From: Flavobacteriia bacterium
GTDB taxonomy: Bacteria > Bacteroidota > Bacteroidia > Flavobacteriales > Flavobacteriaceae
Assembly: GCA_003973375.1 (NCBI GenBank)
Contig: QNYL01000090.1
Span: 1-5,903, forward strand
DNA length: 5,903 nucleotides
Direction of reading: 5' to 3'
Shown: piece by piece, positions 1 to 5,903 of the stretch
Layout of the letters: the number at the start of each line of letters is the position of its first letter
Position numbering within the stretch: position 1 is the stretch's first letter
Notes under the pieces: generated by a model
Databases searched by the model: none
Told to the model about the DNA's origin: nothing
The model's input: the letters and a program-made list of their open reading frames with translations, nothing else
Program-made: the position numbers and the translations under genes

Positions 1-1
1 G

Positions 2-1393
2 ATCCTTAAAGGACTTGCAGACGGTAGTGTGGATCTGGTCATCGGTACACATCAGCTGGTAAATAAGAAAGTGATCTTTAAAGATCTGGGATTACTCATT
101 ATCGATGAAGAGCAAAAATTCGGAGTAGCCGTAAAAGACAAACTTAAAACCATCAAAGAAAATGTTGATACGCTTACTCTAACGGCAACCCCAATACCAA
201 GAACCTTACAATTTTCATTGATGGCTGCCAGAGACCTTTCGGTGATCAAAACACCTCCTCCCAACCGGCATCCTATCGAAACCCATGTGATCAGATTTAG
301 CGAAGACATCATACGGGATGCGATTCAGTATGAGATTTCAAGAGGCGGGCAGGTTTTCTTTATTCACAACCGGATAGAAAACATCAAAGAAGTAGCCGGA
401 ATGATACAACGCCTGTTACCCGATGCCAAAATCGGTATCGGCCACGGCCAAATGGACGGAAAGAAACTCGAAAAAATGATGCTGGCCTTTATCAATAATG
501 AATTTGATGTGCTGGTTTCTACAACCATTATAGAAAGTGGGCTTGATATTCCCAATGCCAACACTATTTTTATCAACAATGCCAATAATTTCGGGCTAAG
601 TGACCTGCATCAGATGCGTGGAAGAGTTGGAAGATCCAACAAAAAAGCCTTTTGTTATTTTATCACGCCCCCGTATCATATGATGACCGATGAGGCACGG
701 AAAAGAATTCAGGCCCTCGAACTGCATTCTGAACTGGGTAGCGGACTCGATATCGCCATGAAAGACCTTGAAATAAGAGGTGCCGGAGATCTCCTGGGAG
801 GGGAACAAAGCGGATTTATCAATGATATTGGTTTTGATACCTATCAAAAAATATTAAGTGAAGCCATTGAAGAACTCAAAGAGAATGAATTCAAAGCACT
901 TTATAAAGACGAGGCGGTAAAGAAAAAAGATTTTGTAAAAGAAGTCCAGATCGATACTGATTTTGAAATCCTGATCCCCGATGATTATATCAGTATCATT
1001 TCGGAAAGATTACAGTTGTACAAAGAGCTAAGTGAATTGAATTCGGAGGAGGAATTAAAAAAATTTGAAGAAAAAATGACAGATCGTTTTGGGGATATTC
1101 CTACTCAGGTGGTTGATCTACTGGACAGTGTAAGAATAAAATGGGAGGCCAAACGGCTGGGGATGGAACGTGTTATTCTGAAACAAAAAAGAATGATCGG
1201 ATATTTTATTTCTGATCAGCAAAGTGAATTCTACATGACAGAAAACTTCTCTAAAATCCTGAAATATGTTCAAACGAACAGTAAAAAATGCGTAATAAAA
1301 GAAAAGGAAACCAAAAAAGGCTTACGACTCCTTATTACATTCATCCATATTGACAGCGTAAAAAAGGCATTAGAAACTTTAAAATCAATCTGA
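2..1393 (+). CDS. mfd: Transcription-repair coupling factor Mfd, C-terminal part (5' end outside window)
   Basis: Mfd is a DNA translocase that removes RNA polymerase stalled at lesions and recruits UvrA for nucleotide excision repair. The reading frame is open from the first base, so the gene starts upstream. About 463 codons are present, roughly the last 40% of a protein usually near 1,100 residues; the UvrA-binding, RNA polymerase-interacting and Walker A regions are missing. Seen here are the GTHQL segment, the DEEQ box (104-115), TATPIPRTL (182-208) leading into the relay region, motif V STTIIESGLDIP (518-553) and motif VI QMRGRVGR (611-634). The Mfd-type segment with RGAGDLLGGEQSG follows. 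From about 941 comes the C-terminal TRCF domain (DTDFEILIPDDYI, then RFGDIP), which separates Mfd from the related helicase RecG. The frame ends in TGA with no sign of damage. Identification is firm; the truncation is only the window edge. Confidence 0.96.
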   Translation: MLKGLADGSVDLVIGTHQLVNKKVIFKDLGLLIIDEEQKFGVAVKDKLKTIKENVDTLTLTATPIPRTLQFSLMAARDLSVIKTPPPNRHPIETHVIRFSEDIIRDAIQYEISRGGQVFFIHNRIENIKEVAGMIQRLLPDAKIGIGHGQMDGKKLEKMMLAFINNEFDVLVSTTIIESGLDIPNANTIFINNANNFGLSDLHQMRGRVGRSNKKAFCYFITPPYHMMTDEARKRIQALELHSELGSGLDIAMKDLEIRGAGDLLGGEQSGFINDIGFDTYQKILSEAIEELKENEFKALYKDEAVKKKDFVKEVQIDTDFEILIPDDYISIISERLQLYKELSELNSEEELKKFEEKMTDRFGDIPTQVVDLLDSVRIKWEAKRLGMERVILKQKRMIGYFISDQQSEFYMTENFSKILKYVQTNSKKCVIKEKETKKGLRLLITFIHIDSVKKALETLKSI

Positions 1394-1478
1394 TAAAACT
1401 CCGTTGCCGAAATTCTGAATTGTTAATAAAATAGTTTACAATTAAAAAAGCAATGATGCATTAAAAAGAATTTTTTTT

Positions 1479-1486
1479 TACCTTTT
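1479..1486 (+). promoter_or_regulatory. Weak candidate -7 element for the PIN-PhoH gene
   Basis: TACCTTTT matches the Bacteroidota -7 consensus TAnnTTTG at all but the last base. It would place transcription start around 1490, about a dozen bases before the ATG. No convincing TTTG -33 element sits at the expected distance upstream, and the surrounding DNA is T-rich, so a chance match is quite possible. Confidence 0.25.
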
Positions 1487-1502
1487 TAAAAAATTCATTG
1501 AT

Positions 1503-2834
1503 ATGAGAAAAACCTCAACGAAGTCCAAAATCTATGTATTGGACACTTCTGTTCTGCTTTTTGATCACAATTCTATTATTAATTTCGAAGAAAATGACAT
1601 CGCTATTCCGATCACTGTATTGGAAGAACTCGATAAATTTAAGGTTGGAAACGACACTAAAAATTACGAAGCAAGAGAAGTGATCAGGTTTCTCGACAAA
1701 CTCTCAGGAAAGAAAGGACTCAATGATTGGATCTCACTGGGCGAGGATAAAGGGAAGATCAAAGTGGTGATGTTCACACCCAATCTGGATATAGATGCGG
1801 AAGAGATCTATAAAAAAGAAAAGAACGACCATAAGATCATCAATGCAGCCATTACACTGAAGAATGAGAATAAAAAAGTTAAAGTTGTTCTGGTTACCAA
1901 AGATATCAACCTGAGGATCAAAGCAAAAGCACTCGGTTTAACGGCAGAAGATTACGAAACCGGAAAAGTTAAGGATCTTAATAATTTTAATAAATCTTCT
2001 GTTTTAGACAATATTGATGCCGATGTGATTAAAAGAATCTACCAGAAAAATATGATCCGGGAAAATGGTATACTTAACGGACAAAAAATTTCCAACGGAT
2101 ATTATATTCTGAACAACTGTACCAGTTCTGTACTGGCCAGATATAACGGTGAGACCGATAAACTGGAAAAAGTTGAGAAAAAATATGTTTACGGTATAAA
2201 ACCCAGAAATGCCGAGCAAACCTTTGGTTTAAACGCCTTATTGAATGATGAGATCAAACTGGTGGCACTAGAAGGTGTGGCAGGAACAGGTAAAACCCTT
2301 CTGGCTCTTGTATCAGCTCTGGAACAAAAGAATAAATACGATCAAATCATTCTGGCAAGACCAATTATTCCGCTAAGCAACCGGGAAATTGGTTTTTTAC
2401 CGGGTGATGCCGAAGATAAAATATCACCCTATATGCAACCCCTGTGGGATAATCTAAATTTTATCAAAAACCAGTTTAAAGCCAATGAGAAAAAAAGCAG
2501 GGCTTTAAAAGATCTTGAAGAATCGGGAGCACTGACCATTACCGCCCTGGCCTTTATCAGAGGAAGAAGTCTTTCCAATGCCTATTTTATAGTAGATGAA
2601 GCACAAAATTTGACTCCTCACGAGGTAAAGACCATTATTACCAGAGCAGGAGAAGGCACCAAGATCGTTTTTACAGGTGATATCCATCAAATTGATTCTC
2701 CCTATATGGATGAACAAAGTAATGGCCTGACCTACCTGATTGACCGGTTAAAAGGAAACTCCTTATTTGCACATATTAAACTGGAAAAAGGAGAGCGTTC
2801 AGAACTGGCCAATCTGGCCAATGAAAAGCTTTGA
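1503..2834 (+). CDS. PIN-PhoH two-domain ATPase (YlaK/PhoH2 family), probable RNA helicase/ribonuclease
   Basis: This 443-residue protein joins an N-terminal PIN nuclease domain (about 8-150) to a C-terminal PhoH ATPase domain (about 235-440), the layout of Bacillus YlaK and mycobacterial PhoH2, whose length it matches closely. The PIN domain shows the expected acidic set: D14 in VLDTS, E41/E42 in VLEELD, D109 in NDHKI and D134 in TKDINLR. The PhoH domain has Walker A GVAGTGKT (258-265), Walker B YFIVDEAQ (361-368, D365/E366), FTGD (390-393) and a C-terminal GERSELA (430-436) whose arginine may act in trans in a ring. Mycobacterial PhoH2 unwinds and cleaves RNA, so a cytoplasmic RNA-processing role is inferred. 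The start follows an AT-rich leader with no Shine-Dalgarno, as is usual in this phylum. It lies 109 bases after mfd and is closed by its own terminator, so it is probably transcribed alone or with mfd. No small antitoxin gene (as in mycobacterial phoAT) precedes it. Family assignment is firm; substrate is unknown. Confidence 0.93.
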   Translation: MRKTSTKSKIYVLDTSVLLFDHNSIINFEENDIAIPITVLEELDKFKVGNDTKNYEAREVIRFLDKLSGKKGLNDWISLGEDKGKIKVVMFTPNLDIDAEEIYKKEKNDHKIINAAITLKNENKKVKVVLVTKDINLRIKAKALGLTAEDYETGKVKDLNNFNKSSVLDNIDADVIKRIYQKNMIRENGILNGQKISNGYYILNNCTSSVLARYNGETDKLEKVEKKYVYGIKPRNAEQTFGLNALLNDEIKLVALEGVAGTGKTLLALVSALEQKNKYDQIILARPIIPLSNREIGFLPGDAEDKISPYMQPLWDNLNFIKNQFKANEKKSRALKDLEESGALTITALAFIRGRSLSNAYFIVDEAQNLTPHEVKTIITRAGEGTKIVFTGDIHQIDSPYMDEQSNGLTYLIDRLKGNSLFAHIKLEKGERSELANLANEKL

Positions 2835-2871
2835 CAGAATAAAATAACCAATTACAATAGCAATAATTCCC

Positions 2872-2911
2872 GAAAGCCCGTAAAAAGTCTCATTTACGGG
2901 TTTTCCTTTTT
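2872..2911 (+). terminator. Strong intrinsic terminator after the PIN-PhoH gene
   Basis: A perfect 8-bp GC-containing stem (CCCGTAAA at 2877-2884 with TTTACGGG at 2893-2900) encloses an 8-base loop. Continuing outward the pairing extends to 13 bp through one G-T wobble (2876/2901), giving arms 2872-2884 and 2893-2905. A T-rich tract, interrupted by CC, runs to 2911. It begins about 37 bases after the PIN-PhoH stop and lies upstream of the xyl control region, so it separates the two transcription units. The opposite strand lacks a good T tract, so it should work mainly for + strand transcripts. Confidence 0.9.
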
Positions 2912-2917
2912 AAAAAA

Positions 2918-2940
2918 AATCTGAATCAATAACAGATTCA
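2918..2940. promoter_or_regulatory. Overlapping inverted repeats upstream of xylB (possible regulator site)
   Basis: TGAATC (2922-2927) and GATTCA (2935-2940) form an inverted repeat with a 7-base spacer. An overlapping alternative pairs AATCTG (2918-2923) with CAGATT (2933-2938). The site is just after the terminator and 17 bases upstream of the candidate -7 element, a position suited to an activator. The arms are short and AT-rich, so chance cannot be excluded. Confidence 0.3.
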
Positions 2941-2956
2941 TTTAAAATTATTATTC

Positions 2957-2964
2957 TATTTTTA
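2957..2964 (+). promoter_or_regulatory. Candidate -7 element of the xyl operon promoter
   Basis: TATTTTTA resembles the Bacteroidota -7 consensus TAnnTTTG, differing at the last base. Start of transcription would fall near 2969, leaving a leader of about 35 bases before xylB and placing the dyad at 2966-2981 across the start site. No clear TTTG -33 element is visible upstream, which is compatible with a promoter needing an activator but also with a false match. Confidence 0.3.
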
Positions 2965-2965
2965 T

Positions 2966-2981
2966 AGGTCAGTACGGACCT
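2966..2981. promoter_or_regulatory. Candidate operator: 16-base dyad upstream of xylB
   Basis: AGGTCAGTACGGACCT is a near-perfect palindrome: seven of eight base pairs match, with only the A/G pair beside the central GTAC failing. Three more matching pairs lie beyond one T/T mismatch, extending the dyad to 2962-2985. It is the only GC-rich island in a very AT-rich control region, and it sits 23 bases before the xylB start, where a bound repressor could block initiation or early elongation. It is not followed by a T tract, so it does not look like a terminator. The cognate regulator is not in the window. Confidence 0.5.
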
Positions 2982-3004
2982 TTAATTATAATTATTTATC
3001 TTAA

Positions 3005-4486
3005 ATGCATTTACTTGGAATAGATCTGGGCAGTTCTTCAGTTAAAGTAAGCCTTATCAATGGTGCCGACAGTAAATTATCGGCTACGGCACAATATCCA
3101 AAACAAGAAATGTCGATCCATGCCGTTGAACCCGGCTGGGCAGAACAATCACCGCAAATGTGGTGGAAGAATCTTAAAATGGCTGTACTTCAGATCATGG
3201 AAAGTTCTTCTGTTGATAAAGAACAGATCGGAGCTATTGGTATTTCTTATCAAATGCACGGACTCGTTGCTATTGATAAGGAAGGAAATCCCGTTCGGGA
3301 ATCGATCATTTGGTGCGACAGCAGGGCTGTGGGGATTGGTAATCTTGCCCTAAATGAACTCGGTGAGGAATTTTGCCTCGGACATTGTTTAAATTCTCCC
3401 GGAAATTTCACCGCTTCTAAATTAAAATGGGTTAAGGATAACGAACCGGAGATATATAAAAAGATCTATAAGATCATGCTCCCGGGCGATTATATCGCTT
3501 ATCGCTTAACCGGAGAAATTAAAACTACTGTTTCCGGACTTTCAGAGGGAATTCTGTGGGATTTTAAGAAGAATGATCTTGCCGAACCTCTTTTAGATCT
3601 GTACGGCATCGATAAAAAACTGCTTCCGGATATTGTAGATACCTTTTCAGATCAGGGAAATCTGTTAAAGGAAGTTGCCGCAGAACTGGGGCTTTCAGAA
3701 AAAACAAAAGTTACCTATCGCGCAGGAGATCAACCCAATAATGCGCTTTCCCTGAACGTATTTGAACCCGGAGAAGTTGCCGCCACGGCAGGTACATCGG
3801 GAGTAGTTTACGGGATCAGTGAAAAGCTCACTTACGATCCGCAATCAAGGGTCAACACCTTTGCCCATGTAAATCACACTTCTGAAAAAAAGCGTTTGGG
3901 CGTTTTACTTTGCATCAACGGAACCGGTATTTTAAATTCATGGGTGCAAAAGAACATCACCCCCGGCCTAACCTATGAAGAAATGAATCAACTGGCCGAA
4001 AATTCACCCATCGGATCAGATGGTTTACTGATCTTTCCTTTTGGAAATGGTGCTGAACGCATACTGGACAATAAGAATCCCGGAGCCAGATTTTACAATC
4101 TTAATTTTAACCGGCATGAACAAAAACATCTGCTGCGGGCAGCTCAGGAAGGCATTGTTTTTTCTTTTTATTACGGATTAAAGATCATGGAAACTACAGG
4201 AATCGATCCGAAAATTATCCGTGCGGGAAATGCCAATATGTTCTTAAGCAAACTCTTCAGACAAACGCTGGCTGATCTTACACAAACTCCGGTTGAACTG
4301 TACAATACCGATGGCTCAAAAGGTGCTGCATTGGGTGCAGGAATTGGAACTGGATATTATTCTTCCGAAAAAGAAGCCTTCTCCAGGCTGGAAAGAATAG
4401 CAAGTATAGAACCTGTAAAAAATAACCACAAAGAATATCTGGAAGTATATAATTTGTGGGAAAAAGAACTTAAAAAAATACTTTAA
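3005..4486 (+). CDS. xylB: Xylulokinase (FGGY-family carbohydrate kinase)
   Basis: XylB phosphorylates D-xylulose with ATP to D-xylulose 5-phosphate, which enters the pentose phosphate pathway. The 493-residue protein has the usual FGGY length and two-domain layout (N domain to about 245, C domain from about 255). Visible features are the phosphate-binding [10 protein letters not shown] (5-14), the substrate-side YQMHG (82-86) and IIWCDSR (101-107), [12 protein letters not shown] (132-143), [13 protein letters not shown] (159-171), and AGDQPNN (240-246) with the predicted catalytic base D242. GTSGV (263-267) and [10 protein letters not shown] (437-446) contribute to the nucleotide site. The adenine-side loop reads AGNAN (407-411) where the E. 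coli enzyme has a glycine-rich GGGA-type sequence. The ATG begins directly at the conserved N-terminal strand, and no earlier start fits. Xylose isomerase follows after 28 bases, which fixes the sugar: other FGGY kinases are less likely in this setting. Confidence 0.94.
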   Translation: MHLLGIDLGSSSVKVSLINGADSKLSATAQYPKQEMSIHAVEPGWAEQSPQMWWKNLKMAVLQIMESSSVDKEQIGAIGISYQMHGLVAIDKEGNPVRESIIWCDSRAVGIGNLALNELGEEFCLGHCLNSPGNFTASKLKWVKDNEPEIYKKIYKIMLPGDYIAYRLTGEIKTTVSGLSEGILWDFKKNDLAEPLLDLYGIDKKLLPDIVDTFSDQGNLLKEVAAELGLSEKTKVTYRAGDQPNNALSLNVFEPGEVAATAGTSGVVYGISEKLTYDPQSRVNTFAHVNHTSEKKRLGVLLCINGTGILNSWVQKNITPGLTYEEMNQLAENSPIGSDGLLIFPFGNGAERILDNKNPGARFYNLNFNRHEQKHLLRAAQEGIVFSFYYGLKIMETTGIDPKIIRAGNANMFLSKLFRQTLADLTQTPVELYNTDGSKGAALGAGIGTGYYSSEKEAFSRLERIASIEPVKNNHKEYLEVYNLWEKELKKIL

Positions 4487-4514
4487 TAATAAATCAATCA
4501 TTAAATCAAATACT

Positions 4515-5840
4515 ATGGCATTAATTGGCGATAAGGAATATTTTAAAGGAATTGACAAAATTCAGTTTGAAGGAAAAGAATCTAAAAACCCTTTGGCTTT
4601 TCGTTATTACGATGAGAATAAAGTGGTAAATGGTAAAACCTTAAAAGAACATCTCAAATTTGCGGTAGCTTACTGGCATTCTTTTTGCGGAACCGGTGGC
4701 GATCCTTTCGGATCAGGAACCCGTCCTATGCCCTGGCTGGAATCTCAGGATCCTCTTCAGCAGGCTAAAGATAAAATGGATGCTGCCTTTGAAGTGTTTA
4801 CCAAACTGGGGACGCCTTATTACTGTTTTCACGATACTGATCTGGTAGCTGAAGGAAGCTCAGTTGCTGAATCTGAAAAAAGACTTCAGACCATTGTAGA
4901 ATATGCCAAACAAAAGCAGGAAGCTTCCGGTGTGAAATTGCTTTGGGGTACAGCCAATGTTTTTTCCAATCCGCGTTATATGAACGGCGCTTCCACAAAT
5001 CCTGATTTTAATGTGGTGGCCTACGCCGGTTCTCAGATCAAAAATGCCATTGATGCTACCATCGCTCTTGGTGGAAAAGGCTATGTGTTCTGGGGAGGCC
5101 GTGAGGGATATATGAGTTTACTCAACACCAAAATGAAAAAAGAGCTGGACCATATGGCCCGTTTTTTACATATGGCGAAAGATTACGCGAGGAAGAACGG
5201 ATTTAAAGGGAAGTTCTTTATCGAACCCAAACCGATGGAGCCCTCTAAACATCAATACGATTTCGATTCGGCCACGGTGATCAGTTTTTTACGCGAATAC
5301 GACCTTATGGATGATTTTGCCTTAAATATTGAAGTAAATCACGCTACTTTGGCACAACACACTTTTCAGCATGAACTGCAGGTAGCAGCCAACAGTAATG
5401 TTCTGGGCAGTATTGATGCCAATCGTGGTGATTATCAAAATGGCTGGGATACCGATCAGTTCCCGATCAATGTTTATGAGCTTGTAGAAGCAATGCTGGT
5501 AATTAATGAAGCCGGAGGAATTCAACACGGAGGAATCAATTTTGATGCGAAAGTAAGAAGAAATTCTACCGATGGGGAAGATCTTTTTATCGCTCATATT
5601 GCAGGAATGGATGCTTTTGCCCGTGCCTTTATGGTAGCCGATGAAATGCTAAAGAATTCTGATTATCTGAAGCTGAGAAACGAACGCTATGCGAGTTTTG
5701 ACAACGGAAACGGGAAAGATTTTGAAAATGGAAAGCTTACATTGGAAGATCTGCATAGAATTGCTTCAAAGAACGGTGAGCCGAAACAGATCAGCGGTAA
5801 ACAGGAACTTTACGAGGCTTTGATAAATATGTATCTGTAA
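4515..5840 (+). CDS. xylA: Xylose isomerase (class II)
   Basis: XylA converts D-xylose to D-xylulose in the cytoplasm using two divalent metal ions. At 441 residues it belongs to the longer class II enzymes, like that of E. coli, with which residues align at a constant offset of about five. The active site is complete: H106 and D109 in FHDTD, W193 in [10 protein letters not shown]237 and K239 in IEPKPMEP, E273 and H276 in IEVNHA, D301 in SIDANRGD, D312 and D314 in WDTDQFP, and D344 in NFDAK. The substrate-pocket segment [13 protein letters not shown] (54-66) is also typical. There is no Shine-Dalgarno before the ATG, but the [14 protein letters not shown] N-terminus fits the family. With 28 bases after xylB and no terminator or promoter visible between them, it is almost certainly cotranscribed. 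No unusual substitutions were seen. Confidence 0.98.
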   Translation: MALIGDKEYFKGIDKIQFEGKESKNPLAFRYYDENKVVNGKTLKEHLKFAVAYWHSFCGTGGDPFGSGTRPMPWLESQDPLQQAKDKMDAAFEVFTKLGTPYYCFHDTDLVAEGSSVAESEKRLQTIVEYAKQKQEASGVKLLWGTANVFSNPRYMNGASTNPDFNVVAYAGSQIKNAIDATIALGGKGYVFWGGREGYMSLLNTKMKKELDHMARFLHMAKDYARKNGFKGKFFIEPKPMEPSKHQYDFDSATVISFLREYDLMDDFALNIEVNHATLAQHTFQHELQVAANSNVLGSIDANRGDYQNGWDTDQFPINVYELVEAMLVINEAGGIQHGGINFDAKVRRNSTDGEDLFIAHIAGMDAFARAFMVADEMLKNSDYLKLRNERYASFDNGNGKDFENGKLTLEDLHRIASKNGEPKQISGKQELYEALINMYL

Positions 5841-5852
5841 ATTACAACTCTG

Positions 5853-5903
5853 ATGAAAGAAAAGAACAACAACTTATTCCTGCTTGGTATAACGCTTACA
5901 GCA
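5853..5903 (+). CDS. Probable MFS sugar:proton symporter (XylE-like), N-terminal fragment
   Basis: An ATG 12 bases after the xylA stop opens a frame that runs to the window end. The 17 residues (MKEKNNNLFLLGITLTA) show a short charged and polar head followed by the start of a hydrophobic helix, as in the first transmembrane segment of major facilitator sugar porters. Position immediately behind xylBA suggests uptake of D-xylose into the cytoplasm, across the inner membrane. Too little is present to see any sugar-porter signature, so the assignment rests mostly on context. Another inner-membrane protein is possible. Confidence 0.6.
   Translation, partial: MKEKNNNLFLLGITLTA

Noticed and set aside
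29..31. GTG as a start codon for the first gene
   Set aside because: The frame stays open to the window edge and the protein is clearly the C-terminal part of Mfd, so this GTG is an internal valine codon.
364..585. Open minus-strand frames inside mfd (52-312, 364-585, 596-847)
   Set aside because: They lie opposite a well-conserved coding sequence, have no recognisable motif and no plausible promoter; they are antisense shadows.
1..1393. RecG as an alternative identity for the first gene
   Set aside because: The helicase motifs are shared, but the TRCF-type C-terminal domain after about position 941 is characteristic of Mfd and absent from RecG.
1418..1443. AATTGTTAA / TTTACAATT inverted repeat after mfd as an mfd terminator
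   Set aside because: The stem is all weak pairs apart from one, contains a mismatch, and is followed by A residues rather than a T tract.
2831..2858. TTGACA followed after 16 bases by TACAAT, a close match to an E. coli sigma-70 promoter
   Set aside because: The primary sigma factor of Bacteroidota uses TTTG/TAnnTTTG elements, the hexamer overlaps the PIN-PhoH stop codon, and any transcript would run straight into the terminator at 2872-2911.
3060..3353. Open + strand frame of 97 codons inside xylB
   Set aside because: It overlaps the conserved N-terminal FGGY domain in another frame and its translation resembles no family.
4316..4558. Minus-strand frame spanning the xylB-xylA junction
   Set aside because: It covers the ends of two clearly real genes on the other strand; its hydrophobic look comes from reading AT-rich codons in reverse.

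Overview
This window looks like chromosomal DNA from a member of the Bacteroidota, most likely the Flavobacteriia. The case rests on AT-rich intergenic DNA (the whole window is roughly 40% G+C by eye), absence of clear Shine-Dalgarno sequences before the starts, AT-rich leader sequences, and the sequence flavour of the xylulokinase and xylose isomerase. The genus cannot be fixed from the sequence alone. All genes lie on the + strand and are intact apart from the two cut by the window edges.

Layout: (1) Positions 2-1393 hold the C-terminal part of mfd, the transcription-repair coupling factor. It includes the second half of the motor and the C-terminal TRCF domain. (2) Positions 1503-2834 hold a two-domain PIN-PhoH ATPase of the YlaK/PhoH2 type, a likely RNA-processing enzyme. 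(3) A strong intrinsic terminator at 2872-2911 closes this housekeeping part. (4) A short control region (about 2912-3004) contains two inverted repeats and a weak Bacteroidota-like promoter match. (5) A xylose utilisation operon follows: xylB (xylulokinase, 3005-4486), xylA (xylose isomerase, 4515-5840) and, 12 bases later, the first 17 codons of a gene that resembles an MFS sugar:proton symporter such as XylE.

The operon forms a simple route. The transporter would import D-xylose, XylA converts it to D-xylulose, and XylB phosphorylates that to D-xylulose 5-phosphate for the pentose phosphate pathway. The regulator is not in the window. A 16-base dyad (AGGTC-N6-GACCT, 2966-2981) just downstream of the candidate -7 element is the best operator candidate.

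I found no mobile element, CRISPR array, RNA gene or unknown multi-gene system. The window is largely ordinary, and the points most worth following up are the xyl control region and the PIN-PhoH fusion.
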